Assembly (NCBI GenBank): GCA_002331565.1
Contig: DCZC01000103.1
Coordinates: 19,331 to 46,159, forward strand
Source: Gemmatimonas sp. UBA2094
GTDB lineage: Bacteria; Gemmatimonadota; Gemmatimonadetes; Gemmatimonadales; Gemmatimonadaceae
Reading direction: 5' to 3'
Length of the DNA: 26,829 bases
The notes below the pieces were generated by a model. It worked only from the letters and a program-made list of their open reading frames with translations. It was not told where the DNA came from and did no database searches. The translations under genes and the position numbers were made by a program. Positions 15,642 to 24,416 of the stretch are shown here, in pieces (position 1 is the stretch's first letter; every line of letters begins with the position of its first letter).

Positions 15642-16211
15642 CTACAGCCCTGCTTGTCGTCGGAACGGCACCGTGCCGGCGATGAGTGCGGCCGGCGAGT
15701 TCCACGCCACGCGATACTCCGGCAAATCCCGTCCGTCGCTCGCGGCACGGTCTACGAATTCCACCTCGCTGCCGCCCACGTGCGCGTAGAAGCCCCGTGC
15801 CGGCGTGTTGTCGGCGAAAACCCAGAGGTGCACGCGGGCATCGGGTGCGTGCGCTGCCGCCCAGCCGCCAACGGTGTGCAGCAGGCGCCGGCCGATCCCC
15901 AGCCCCTGATGCCCCGGCAGCACGTGCAGATTGTCGACGAGCGTTCCCCAGTGCGCATCCTCGCGCGGGCGCACATACACGAACCCCACGGCGCCATCAT
16001 TCACGAGCGCCAGCCAGCCGGGGCCGGCCTCGGGGGCGGAGAGCTTTGCGGTCCACACCGAGCGCCGCTCACTCTCGAGATCGTCGTCGAGATACGCGTC
16101 GGTGAGGATGCCGCGATACGCCGTGCGCCAGCTCGTGGCGTGCAACCGCGCGATCGCCGGCGCGTCGTGCGCCGTGATTGCGCGGAAATGCAACGTTGAT
16201 GCCTGTTCCAC
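15642..16211 (-). CDS. GNAT family N-acetyltransferase
   Basis: The 189-residue protein has the Gcn5-related acetyl-CoA fold. An N-terminal segment FRAITAHDAPAIARLHATSW leads to the acetyl-CoA loop HQGLGIGRRLL (101-111), followed by HLWVFADNTPARGFYAHVG, the usual beta5-alpha4 region. The substrate cannot be read from sequence. The start is GTG at 16211 with a GGAG about ten bases upstream. The 133 bases between it and the end of the upstream large secreted gene hold no gene and no clear terminator. Confidence 0.85.
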   Translation of the reverse strand: MEQASTLHFRAITAHDAPAIARLHATSWRTAYRGILTDAYLDDDLESERRSVWTAKLSAPEAGPGWLALVNDGAVGFVYVRPREDAHWGTLVDNLHVLPGHQGLGIGRRLLHTVGGWAAAHAPDARVHLWVFADNTPARGFYAHVGGSEVEFVDRAASDGRDLPEYRVAWNSPAALIAGTVPFRRQAGL

Positions 16212-16344
16212 TTAAGAGGTACTCCGGTAGTGCGCCCGGTGGTGATCCACGATGCGTTCGCGAGTATGAGGAACATTCATCGATACGTACGGGAAGGGCG
16301 GAAGCCGTCGGTGCCGCACGGCGACGCGGACGCGGTGACGCGGC

Positions 16345-19300
16345 TCAACCGATAGGCCTGCCGGCTGGCGCTTTTTTCTGCCGGATGGCGCCGATGCCGA
16401 GATCGAAGAGCTTTCTGTTCAGCGTCACGATGTCCTGATCGCGAAGCGCGTCCGCCCGGGCCTTGAGCTTCGTCCACTCGGGTTCGAGCTCGGCCAGCCG
16501 ATCCTTCGACGGCTGATTCACCCGCGGTAGATCGCTCTCGGTGGCGTTGACCATGAACAACCAGTTGGCCGTGAACTTCTGTGCGAAGTTTTCGGGATCA
16601 TCGTAGGCCTTCGTCTTGCGTGATACCATGTCGGTATCCCACGCCTTGAGGCGCGCCAGCAGGACGTCGGCTTCCCGCCGCACGTCGCCATACCGCGCAT
16701 CGGCGGGCAGCGACGCCAGCAGTGACGCAAGCTGTTCCTGCGCATCGTGGAGCTCGTTCACCACATCGTGCATGCGCGTCACCTCACCCTCGACGCGTGA
16801 CATGAACCGGTCGTATTCCGCGTACGTCGCGGAGTCGGTGGTATAGAGCGGATTCGCGAGCACCTCGGCTTCGGTGATCGATGTGCGCTCGCCGAGCGTG
16901 ATGGTGATGCGATACGTGCCGGGCGAGACCTTGTGTCCGCGGTAGCTGGCCTCGATGTACATGCCCGGCACGCCACGCATGGTGCCGTGGCGCATGTCCC
17001 ACACGAAGCGGTTGAGTCCCGTGTTCGTCGTGAGCGTCGGTTCCGGCGGCGGACCGCCGTCCCACCGCGAGAACGTCGTGTCTTTCACCGAGCTCAGCGT
17101 GCGCACGACGCGCCCGGTCGCGTCGGCGATCTCCATGGACAACGCCTCGCCCTTCTTCAACTCCGGAAGCTGGTAGTAGAGCACCACGCCGTTGGCCGGA
17201 TTCACGCCACGGAATGGATCGGCGCCGGTGAAGTCGCCGTCGGTGGCGTTCAGCTCGCTGCCACCGTTCACCAGATGGGCCGGGGCGGGGCGGAAGGCGG
17301 ACAGCGCCGGTGCACCCGGTTTGTACTGACGCAGCACGGGCAGGTCGTCGAGAATCCAGAAGGCACGTCCCGATGTGGCGGCGATGAGGTTGCCCTGATG
17401 CACCTTGAGGTCGGTGATGGGGGCATTCGGCAGGTTGAGCTGGAACGGTGACCAATCGACGCCGCCGTTCCACGACACGTAGAGCCCGGTCTCCGTGCCG
17501 GCGAAGAGCAGATCGCGTCGGACCTCGTCCTCGCGCACCACGCGCGTGAAGGCCCCTGCCGGAATGCCCTTGTCGATCTTCGTCCACGTGGTGCCGTAGT
17601 CGGTCGTCTTGTAGAGGCCCGGCGTATGGTCGTTGAACTTGAATCGCGTGGTGGCGATGTACGCGGTGCCCTTGTCGAAGGGAGACACCTCGATGGCGTT
17701 CACGAGGCACTCGGCGAGTCCCTTCGGCGTGACGTTCTTCCACGTCTTGCCGCCGTCACGCGTGAGCTGCACCAGCCCGTCGTCGCTGCCGGTCCATATC
17801 ACCCCTTTCTCGTGCGGGCTCTCGGCGACGTACGCGAGTGTGCCGTAGTTCTCGGCGCCCACGGCTTCGTTGGTGAACGGCTCGCCCGCTTTGCCCTGCT
17901 TCTCCTTCTCGTTGCGGGTGAGGTCGGGGGACACCTCCGTCCAACTGCGGCCGAGGTCGGAGGTCTTGAGCAGCACCTGCGCGCCGTGGTAGAACGTGTT
18001 GGGCTCGTGCCGGCTCCAGATGATGGGCGCATTCCAGTTGTACCGGTACTTCATGTCCTTGGCATCGCGTCCCAGATACTGAATGGGTGCCGCCATGATG
18101 CTCGTGCTCGCCTGTGCCTGCGTATCCAGCACCTCGATGGTGCCCTGATAGCTGCCGCCCAGCACGTAGCGCGGGTTCGCCGGGTCGAAGGCGAGGAAGG
18201 CGCTTTCACCGCCGGCCGACGCGCGCCAACTTGCAGCGGTGATGCCGCCGCTCGCCAGTTCGCGACTGGCAATCATGATCGAGGTGTTGTCCTGCTGCGC
18301 GCCGTACACGCGATACGGGAAGCGATGGTCGGTGTTGATGCGGTAGAACTGTCCGGTGGGCAGCGCCTGCCCGCTGAAGCTCTTCCCGCCGTCGAAGGTG
18401 ATCACGGCACCGCCGTCGTCGGAAATGACGAAGTTCCGGGGGTCGGCCGGGTTGATCCACATGTCGTGGTAATCGCCGTGCACCCCGTCCACTTCCTCCC
18501 ACGTGCGCCCGCCGTCGTCGGAGCGAAGCGCCGGGGCACTCAGTACGTAGATGCGGTTTTCGTTCTTCGGATCGGCGAAGAGCTCGATGTAATACCAGGC
18601 GCGCTGCACGAGACGTGGCTCGCCGCTCACCTTGCTCCAACTCTTGCCCGCGTTCACCGACGTGTAGAGTCCGCGCTCGCTCCCCTCCGACTCGCTTTCG
18701 ATGAGCGCGTACACGCGTTCCGGGTTGGCCGGGCTCACGGCGACCGACATCTTGCCCATCTTCTCGGGTAACCCCTCGGTCATCTTCGTCCACGTTTCGC
18801 CGGCATCGGTAGACTTGTACAGCGCGCTGCCCTTGCCGCCGCTGATGACCTTCCAAGGCAGGCGGCCGTGCTCCCACATGGCCGCATACAGGATGCGCGG
18901 GTTGTTGGCGTCCATCGACAGCTCGGCGGCGCCGGTTCGCTGATCGACGTACAACACCTTCTTCCAGGTAACGCCACCATCGGTGGACTTGAAGATGCCG
19001 CGCTCGGCGGACGGCGCGAAGAGCGTCCCTTGCGCGGCCACGTACACCACGTCGGGGTTATTCGGATGCACAACGATGCGTGCGATGTGACGCGTGTCGT
19101 CGAGCCCGATCTTCTTCCAGCTCTTGCCGGCGTCGGTTGAGCGGTACACCCCGTCGCCCGAGTGCGTCATGACCCCGCGGATGGCGTGCTCGCCCATGCC
19201 GACGTACACCACGTTGGGATCGCTTGGCGCGACGGCGATGGCCCCCACCGTGCCCGACTTGAAGTACCCGTCGGAGATGTTGCGCCAGCTGATGCCCATG

Positions 19301-19527
19301 TTGTCGGTCTTCCACACGCCGCCGCCGGTGGTACCCATGTAGTACGTCTTGGGGTCACCGATCACGCCGGTCGACGCGTTGGAGCGGCCACCCCGGAAGG
19401 GGCCGATGGAGCGCCACTTCACCGTGGAGAAGACGCTATCGAGGGGAATCGCGGCGGGCTGCGGCGCCTGGGCGGGGAGCGCCGAAGCGGTGGCGAGGGC
19501 AGCGATGAACAGCAGCGGACGTGACAT
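16345..19527 (-). CDS. Secreted Asp-box (BNR/sortilin-like) beta-propeller protein
   Basis: This 1060-residue exported protein is of the large 'glycosyl hydrolase/VPS10-like' type common in Bacteroidota, Acidobacteriota and Gemmatimonadota; none that I know of has a settled function. Residues 1-20 are a signal peptide (hydrophobic run, ALPAQA). About ten Asp-box motifs follow, for example TDNMGISW (74-81), TDAGKSW, TDGGVTW, TDAGETW, DDGGRTW and TDYGTTW, which mark turns of one or two propellers. The family segment [16 protein letters not shown] is at 401-416. A helical C-terminal region follows from about 900. No glycosidase catalytic pair is identifiable. No ribosome site is visible before the ATG. 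It may bind or degrade polymers, but that is a guess. Confidence 0.85.
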   Translation of the reverse strand: MSRPLLFIAALATASALPAQAPQPAAIPLDSVFSTVKWRSIGPFRGGRSNASTGVIGDPKTYYMGTTGGGVWKTDNMGISWRNISDGYFKSGTVGAIAVAPSDPNVVYVGMGEHAIRGVMTHSGDGVYRSTDAGKSWKKIGLDDTRHIARIVVHPNNPDVVYVAAQGTLFAPSAERGIFKSTDGGVTWKKVLYVDQRTGAAELSMDANNPRILYAAMWEHGRLPWKVISGGKGSALYKSTDAGETWTKMTEGLPEKMGKMSVAVSPANPERVYALIESESEGSERGLYTSVNAGKSWSKVSGEPRLVQRAWYYIELFADPKNENRIYVLSAPALRSDDGGRTWEEVDGVHGDYHDMWINPADPRNFVISDDGGAVITFDGGKSFSGQALPTGQFYRINTDHRFPYRVYGAQQDNTSIMIASRELASGGITAASWRASAGGESAFLAFDPANPRYVLGGSYQGTIEVLDTQAQASTSIMAAPIQYLGRDAKDMKYRYNWNAPIIWSRHEPNTFYHGAQVLLKTSDLGRSWTEVSPDLTRNEKEKQGKAGEPFTNEAVGAENYGTLAYVAESPHEKGVIWTGSDDGLVQLTRDGGKTWKNVTPKGLAECLVNAIEVSPFDKGTAYIATTRFKFNDHTPGLYKTTDYGTTWTKIDKGIPAGAFTRVVREDEVRRDLLFAGTETGLYVSWNGGVDWSPFQLNLPNAPITDLKVHQGNLIAATSGRAFWILDDLPVLRQYKPGAPALSAFRPAPAHLVNGGSELNATDGDFTGADPFRGVNPANGVVLYYQLPELKKGEALSMEIADATGRVVRTLSSVKDTTFSRWDGGPPPEPTLTTNTGLNRFVWDMRHGTMRGVPGMYIEASYRGHKVSPGTYRITITLGERTSITEAEVLANPLYTTDSATYAEYDRFMSRVEGEVTRMHDVVNELHDAQEQLASLLASLPADARYGDVRREADVLLARLKAWDTDMVSRKTKAYDDPENFAQKFTANWLFMVNATESDLPRVNQPSKDRLAELEPEWTKLKARADALRDQDIVTLNRKLFDLGIGAIRQKKAPAGRPIG

Positions 19528-19648
19528 TGAAATCGAGGGAAGGGCGCGGTGCGCGTGATCTCCTCAATTTGAACGCCGAGCCCCATGGCGTCGAGAAACA
19601 GGGGCACCCGAAGTGAAACGGCTGGCCACTCCGCGTGTGTCTCGCCAA

Positions 19649-19730
19649 TGCGAACGCCCGGACTCGAACCGGGATGGGTCGCCCCGCCAGCTCCTAAGGC
19701 TGGTGCGTCTACCAATTTCGCCACGTCCGC
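19649..19730 (-). tRNA. tRNA-Leu (anticodon UAG)
   Basis: The minus strand folds into a complete class II tRNA. The 7-bp acceptor stem is GCGGACG with CGTTCGC (one G-U pair). A D arm with AAATTGGTAGA follows, then the anticodon stem CCAGC/GCTGG with loop CTTAGGA, giving anticodon TAG for CUA codons. The long variable arm of 13 bases and the T arm CCCGG-TTCGAGT-CCGGG are typical of leucine. The discriminator is A and CCA is not encoded. The flanking spacers (19528-19648 and 19731-19790) hold no gene, integrase or clear terminator. Confidence 0.96.
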
Positions 19731-19790
19731 GTACTTCCCTCACAAGATAATCGCGCTCACAACCATCCGGAGGGCCAACGCAGGGCACCG

Positions 19791-21248
19791 CTACGCCCGC
19801 GCGGTTTCCTCTACGGCAAACCGGGTGAGGCGAGTCAGCGCCTCTGCCATCTCGCCGACGTTCGCGTCCCAGTGGATGGGGCAGACGCGGAACGTGGGCC
19901 TCCCGCGCAGAATGGTGCTCATGATCGTGGCGTAGCCGTCCTCGCGCATGCGATCGGCCGTGCGCGCCGTGAGGGCGTCCACCTGCGCGTCCGACAGGCC
20001 TTCACCGCGCCAGCGAAAGCTCACGATACCCATCTGCGATGGCGTGACGATGTCCCATTGGCCGCTCGCCTCGAGCCACTGCTGCGCGAAGTCGGCCACG
20101 TCGAACCCCACCTGGATCGCGCCGCGAAACGCGGCGAGCCCGAACGTGCGCAACGACAGCCAGAGCTTGAGCGCCTTGAACGAGCGGGTCAACTGGATGC
20201 CACGGTCGAAGAAGTTCACGTCCTCGTACGTGTGGCGGGCCACGTCGGCCAGATAGTCGGCGTGATCGTCGTCGGACACGCGGAAGGCGTGGTGCAGGTG
20301 TCGCGCATCGCGCACCAGCAGACACCCCAACTCGTACGGCTGGAAGAGCCACTTGTGCGGGTCGAGCGTGATGGAATCGGCGCGCTCCAAACCCGACAGC
20401 GCGGCCTTGCCGCGCGGGTGCAGGACGGCCGCCGCCCCGTACGCGCCATCCACATGCAGCCACAACCCTTCGCGTTCGCTGAGATCGGCGATGTCGTGCA
20501 ACGGGTCCACGGCGCCGGTGTTCGTGGTACCGGCGTTCGCCACCACGCAGAACGGGCGCATGCCGTTGGCGCGGTCGGTGGCGATTGCCGCTTCGAGCGC
20601 ACCGACGTCGAGGCGGAAGTCATCAGTGGTGGCGACCATCCGGCGCTGGGCTTTCGAGAAGCCGAGGACGCGCAACGCCTTCGACACCGACGAATGTGTC
20701 TGATCCGGGTAGTACACCACTGCGCGCGCGTCATGGGCGCCCAAGCGTGCCTCACGGGCCGCCACGATCGCGGAAAGGTTTGCCATGGACCCGCCGCTCA
20801 GAAAGATGCCGCCGGCGCCCTCGCCGTATCCGCACGCGCGCTGCAGCCACTCGAGCACCGTGAGTTCGATCTGCGCCGCGCCGCTCGCGGCGAACCAATA
20901 GCCGGCAAACAGGTTGTGCCCACTCGTGAGCAGGTCGCCCACCACACTCACGAAGTTCGTGGGCGACGGCACGAAGGCGTAGAAGCGCGGATGGTCCGTG
21001 CGGAACCCCTTGGGGAAGACGTGGCGCGCCAGCGTATCGAGCAACACGTCGGGAGACACGGGCTGCTCGGCGAGGGGCGTCTGCAGCAGGGAGACCGCCT
21101 CCTCACGTGGCATGCTGTCGTGCGTGCGCTCCTGCCGGATGTGTTCGAAATGATCGATGACCATCGCGAGAGCGCGATCGCCCAGCGCCTGCATCTCGAC
21201 GCGCGTGAGCGAAAGGGGAGCGGTCGGAACCGACGAGTCGCTGGACAT
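19791..21248 (-). CDS. PLP-dependent group II decarboxylase, aromatic-L-amino-acid type
   Basis: This is a cytoplasmic PLP enzyme predicted to decarboxylate aromatic amino acids (tryptophan, tyrosine, phenylalanine or DOPA) to amines. The 485 residues match the family length. The internal aldimine lysine is Lys299 in LDPHKWLFQPYELG, Asp267 in HVDGAYG holds the pyridine nitrogen, His185 in DQTHSSVSKA stacks on the cofactor, and HPRFYAFVPSP (86-96) and SGGSMANLSA (151-160) are characteristic. Substrate choice cannot be read from sequence; a glutamate-type enzyme is less likely. The start at 21248 lacks a Shine-Dalgarno but has TACCTT seven bases upstream, which would suit a leaderless mRNA. It is divergent from the secreted-protein gene, with 45 bases between starts. 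Confidence 0.9.
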   Translation of the reverse strand: MSSDSSVPTAPLSLTRVEMQALGDRALAMVIDHFEHIRQERTHDSMPREEAVSLLQTPLAEQPVSPDVLLDTLARHVFPKGFRTDHPRFYAFVPSPTNFVSVVGDLLTSGHNLFAGYWFAASGAAQIELTVLEWLQRACGYGEGAGGIFLSGGSMANLSAIVAAREARLGAHDARAVVYYPDQTHSSVSKALRVLGFSKAQRRMVATTDDFRLDVGALEAAIATDRANGMRPFCVVANAGTTNTGAVDPLHDIADLSEREGLWLHVDGAYGAAAVLHPRGKAALSGLERADSITLDPHKWLFQPYELGCLLVRDARHLHHAFRVSDDDHADYLADVARHTYEDVNFFDRGIQLTRSFKALKLWLSLRTFGLAAFRGAIQVGFDVADFAQQWLEASGQWDIVTPSQMGIVSFRWRGEGLSDAQVDALTARTADRMREDGYATIMSTILRGRPTFRVCPIHWDANVGEMAEALTRLTRFAVEETARA

Positions 21249-21293
21249 GCGGAGCAAGGTAGCAGCCCGAGAGCGGTGGCGGTAACGTTGCCC

Positions 21294-22895
21294 ATGCGAC
21301 AGATCCCGCTCCCTCTCCTCGCCGCCGTCGCGGTGTCGTCCGCGGCCGCACCCATGCTGTCCGCACAGGCCCCGCCAGCGGGTACGCAGGTAACCGGCGT
21401 GTCGTCCGGAAGCGCAGCGGTCGAACAAACAACTCATGGTGCCGCGGCCGGTCGCATCCGCCTCGTGCAGCAGTTCGATGGGTTGGGCGAAGGGTTCGTC
21501 GGTCCGCACGGGGCCGTTACGCTACGCAACCCGTCGGACAATTCGCTGGCGGTGGGACGCGCGCACGTCGTGCAGACTGTCAACTCGCAGTGGGCAGTGT
21601 TCCGGAAGAACGGGACGTCGGTGTACGGGCCCCTGCCGACCAACGCGGTGTTCCGCGGCTTCGGTGGCCCGTGCGAAACGATGCTGAGCGGTGATGCGGT
21701 GGTGCGCTACGACCAACTGGCCGATCGCTGGCTGCTGGTGCTGCCGGTCTTCCGACGGGTGCCGGCGGGGCACACCGCCTCGGGACCGCGCACGGCGCGG
21801 TTGGTGATCCCGGCACCCGTGAACGACCCCGCTCCACGGCCGGCGCCACCGCGAGCCGGCCCGGACACGGCGACCGGTGGTTACGCGATGTGCTATGCCG
21901 TGAGTGCGACCAGCGATCCGCTCGGCGCATGGCACCGCTACGAATTCGCGCGACCGCTTTTCCCCGATTATCCGCGCCCCGCCGTGTGGCCCGACGGGTA
22001 CTACGTGCCCACCAGTACGGGCGACGACGTGATCGAGAAACATGTCTGCGTGGCGGAGCGCGCACGCATGCTGCGCGGCGCGGAGGCGCGCGAACAGTGC
22101 CGCATCGTTCCCAACGTGAATTTCCTCAACACGGCCGATCTCGACGGGCGCGCTCTGCCGCCCAAGGGCGCTCCCAACCTCGTGCTGGCGGCTGGCGGAA
22201 CGCAGTTGCGCGGGGTGGTGGACAGTGACGAGCTGCAGCTGTGGCGATTCTCCGTGAACTGGCGTGATACGTCGCGCACGACCTTCACGGGCCCCGAGCG
22301 CATTGCCGTGGCCCCCTATCGCTATCTCTGCGGCGGGCAACTCACCAATTGTGTACCGCAGCCCGGCGTGGAGCGCCGACTCGATGCGCAAGGCGACAAG
22401 CTCATGCCCCGACTCGTGTACCGGCAGTTCGGCGCACGGGCCTCCCTCGTTGCGACGCACAGTATCAATACCTCGCAGGGCGCCGGTGGTGTGCGCTGGT
22501 ACGAATTGCGGGTCGGCCAGGCCGGTGCCGTCACCTTGTACCAGCAGGGGACGTTGGCCTTCGACAGTCTGTATCGTTGGCTCCCCAGCGCCGCGATGGA
22601 CCGGTTCGGCAACATCGGCATCGGGTACTCCGCGGGCAATGCCTTCACCTTTGCCGGTCAGCGCTTTGCCGGCCGGTCACCGCGGCACGTGAAAGGTACG
22701 CTCGGATTCCACGAGATCATGTTGGCGACTGGTGCCGCGTCGCAAACCACCACGCTGCGCTGGGAAGACTACACGCAGACGGCCGTCGATCCGGCGGACG
22801 ATTGCACGATCTGGTACGTTGGCGACTATTTCCGTGCGGGCGCCACACAGTATTCGACCCGCATCGGCGCGTTCCGGATGCCGGGCTGTCGTTGA
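21294..22895 (+). CDS. Secreted protein of unknown function, 533 residues
   Basis: A signal peptide is clear (MRQIPLPLLAAVAVSSAAAP, cut near LSAQA). The mature part carries a sequence pattern I recall from exported hypothetical proteins of soil bacteria: NSLAVGRAHVVQTVNSQWAV, then GFGGPCET and VVRYDQLADRWLLV, then YAVSATSDPLGAWHRYEF and FPDYPRPAVWPDGYYV, with later RWLPSAAMDRFGNIGIGYS and DPADDCTIWYVGDYF. The repeated blade-like strands suggest a propeller, but no catalytic motif is seen and no function should be assigned. Several cysteines may form disulfides outside the cytoplasm. The start at 21294 is set by the signal peptide; TAACGT lies five bases upstream and no ribosome site is visible. 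Confidence 0.8.
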   Translation: MRQIPLPLLAAVAVSSAAAPMLSAQAPPAGTQVTGVSSGSAAVEQTTHGAAAGRIRLVQQFDGLGEGFVGPHGAVTLRNPSDNSLAVGRAHVVQTVNSQWAVFRKNGTSVYGPLPTNAVFRGFGGPCETMLSGDAVVRYDQLADRWLLVLPVFRRVPAGHTASGPRTARLVIPAPVNDPAPRPAPPRAGPDTATGGYAMCYAVSATSDPLGAWHRYEFARPLFPDYPRPAVWPDGYYVPTSTGDDVIEKHVCVAERARMLRGAEAREQCRIVPNVNFLNTADLDGRALPPKGAPNLVLAAGGTQLRGVVDSDELQLWRFSVNWRDTSRTTFTGPERIAVAPYRYLCGGQLTNCVPQPGVERRLDAQGDKLMPRLVYRQFGARASLVATHSINTSQGAGGVRWYELRVGQAGAVTLYQQGTLAFDSLYRWLPSAAMDRFGNIGIGYSAGNAFTFAGQRFAGRSPRHVKGTLGFHEIMLATGAASQTTTLRWEDYTQTAVDPADDCTIWYVGDYFRAGATQYSTRIGAFRMPGCR

Positions 22896-22938
22896 GTCCA
22901 TCGTGCTCCGGCTTCGACTTCCTTCACCACTTGTCCTC

Positions 22939-23829
22939 ATGCGAAACGCACGCACGCTCCTCTTCGGCGTCACTCTCTTCGTCGCCGTCGCTCCTGCGGT
23001 TGCGCACGCCCAAGCGCGCAAGGTGTACATCTCCGTCGATATGGAAGGCATCAGCGGCGTGAACGGCGACAACCAGACATCGGCCGCAGGCGCCGAGTAT
23101 GGACGCGCGCGGAAGCTGATGGCCGAAGACGCCAACGCGGCGATCCGCGGTGCCTTCGACGGTGGCGCCACCGAGGTGGTGGTGAACGACTCACATGGCA
23201 GTCAGCGCAACCTGCTGCCGGAAGACCTCGACCCGCGCGTGCGGCTCATCAGCCACAGCTTCAAGCGCCACGGCATGATGGAAGGGCTCGATTCCACCTA
23301 CGATGCCGTGATCTTCGTGGGCTATCATGCCAAGGCCGGTTCACCGCGAGGCGTGTTCGCACACACGGGGTCGGGCGTGTTGCGAGACCTGCAGATCAAC
23401 GGGCTGTCGGTGGGCGAGGGTGGTATGAATGCCCTGTTTGCGCGCTGGTACGGCGTGCCCGTGGTGATGGTGACGGGTGACGACGTGGCCGTCGAAGAGC
23501 AGCGTGCGACTGTGCCGAATGTGCGGGGCGTAGTGGTGAAGCGGGCGATCAATTCGCGTGCCGTGGAGTTGCGTCCGCTGGCGGAGACTCGTCGCGAGAT
23601 TCAGGAGGCGGCCAAGTCGGCCGTGGCCTCCGCCCGCAAGACGCCGCCGGAACGACTTGCGCGTTATACGGTACGAATGGAGATGCGTGATCCCACCATC
23701 CCCGAGGTGGCGGCCGCGTTCCGGGAGATCCGACTCGTGAATCCGAGTACCGTCGAGTTCAGCCGGGAGTCGATGCCGGATGCGTACCGACTCATTCGCG
23801 TGCTATATCGTTTCATCAACACCGACTGA
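22939..23829 (+). CDS. Exported M55 family D-aminopeptidase (DppA-like)
   Basis: This zinc peptidase of the DppA family releases N-terminal D-amino acids such as D-Ala from short peptides. The 296 residues begin with a signal peptide (1-24, cleavage near AHAQA), unlike cytoplasmic Bacillus subtilis DppA. The metal ligands are all present with DppA-like spacing: Asp34 and Glu36 in SVDMEGISG, His86 in NDSHG, His130 in GYHAKAG and Glu160 in VGEGG. His142 in FAHTG matches the proposed active-site His115. The start at 22939 is set by the signal peptide; no clear ribosome site lies in the 43-base gap after the upstream gene. The beta-barrel gene follows after 14 bases, so the two are probably co-transcribed. 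A role in peptidoglycan peptide turnover is inferred. Confidence 0.9.
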   Translation: MRNARTLLFGVTLFVAVAPAVAHAQARKVYISVDMEGISGVNGDNQTSAAGAEYGRARKLMAEDANAAIRGAFDGGATEVVVNDSHGSQRNLLPEDLDPRVRLISHSFKRHGMMEGLDSTYDAVIFVGYHAKAGSPRGVFAHTGSGVLRDLQINGLSVGEGGMNALFARWYGVPVVMVTGDDVAVEEQRATVPNVRGVVVKRAINSRAVELRPLAETRREIQEAAKSAVASARKTPPERLARYTVRMEMRDPTIPEVAAAFREIRLVNPSTVEFSRESMPDAYRLIRVLYRFINTD

Positions 23830-23831
23830 TT

Positions 23832-23836
23832 AGGAG
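23832..23836 (+). promoter_or_regulatory. Ribosome binding site that fixes the beta-barrel gene start
   Basis: AGGAG lies seven bases before the ATG at 23844. A GTG at 23838 in the same frame is only one base from the AGGAG and is too close to be used, so the ATG is preferred. Confidence 0.7.
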
Positions 23837-23843
23837 AGTGCGC

Positions 23844-24416
23844 ATGACCAAACTGACGCACGCCGCCCTTGCGGCGGCCGTATTTGTGGGATCGGCGATG
23901 ATCGCGGGCGCCCAGTCCACCAAGGGGCTCTTCGTCGGCATTCAGTACGCCGGCTCGTCGCTCGATGTGAAGTCGGCGGCGCAAAAGCTCGACTTCGGCA
24001 GCGGTTTCGGCCTGCATGCGGGGCTCGGGCTCTCGCACAACCTGTCGGTGCTGGCCAACTTCGACCGCAGCGTGCTCACGGGAAACACCACCGGTGCGTC
24101 CGTCACGGTGTCGCAGTACGACGCCCTGCTGCGGCTCTCCGTACTGGATGCGGGCTCGCCGGTGCGCGTGTTCGTGACCGCGGGCGCCACAGCCCGCTCG
24201 GCCAACGCTGGCCGCGACTTCGACGAAATCGCGCCCACGGGCGGCGCGGGCGCCCAAGTGTTCCTCTCGTCCAAGCTGGCTCTGCACGGCACGGCGCTGT
24301 GGACGTTCGGGAAGCTCACGCAGGCAGGGCAGATCTCCAACAGCACGCCGGGACAGTACGAGAGCACGCAAACGAGAATTCAGGCGGGCGTGTCGCTCTA
24401 CCCGTTCGGGCACTGA
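23844..24416 (+). CDS. Small outer-membrane-type beta-barrel protein
   Basis: The 190-residue product has a signal peptide (MTKLTHAALAAAVFVGSAMI, cut after AGAQ). The mature part is made of alternating amphipathic strands: GLFVGIQYAGSSLDV, GFGLHAGLGLSHNLSVLANF, QYDALLRLSVL, VRVFVTAGATARS, GGAGAQVFLSSKLALHGTAL, and a last strand ending RIQAGVSLYPFGH. This is the pattern of an 8-stranded OmpA/OmpX-like porin or lipid-interacting barrel. No specific family can be named. It lies 14 bases after the D-aminopeptidase gene and has a good ribosome site. The final strand ends in Phe-Gly-His, not the most typical terminal aromatic, so membrane insertion is likely but not certain. Confidence 0.75.
   Translation: MTKLTHAALAAAVFVGSAMIAGAQSTKGLFVGIQYAGSSLDVKSAAQKLDFGSGFGLHAGLGLSHNLSVLANFDRSVLTGNTTGASVTVSQYDALLRLSVLDAGSPVRVFVTAGATARSANAGRDFDEIAPTGGAGAQVFLSSKLALHGTALWTFGKLTQAGQISNSTPGQYESTQTRIQAGVSLYPFGH

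Noticed and set aside
19528..19790. tRNA-Leu as a possible integration site of a mobile element
   Set aside because: No integrase, no direct repeat of the tRNA 3' end and no foreign-looking genes lie on either side.
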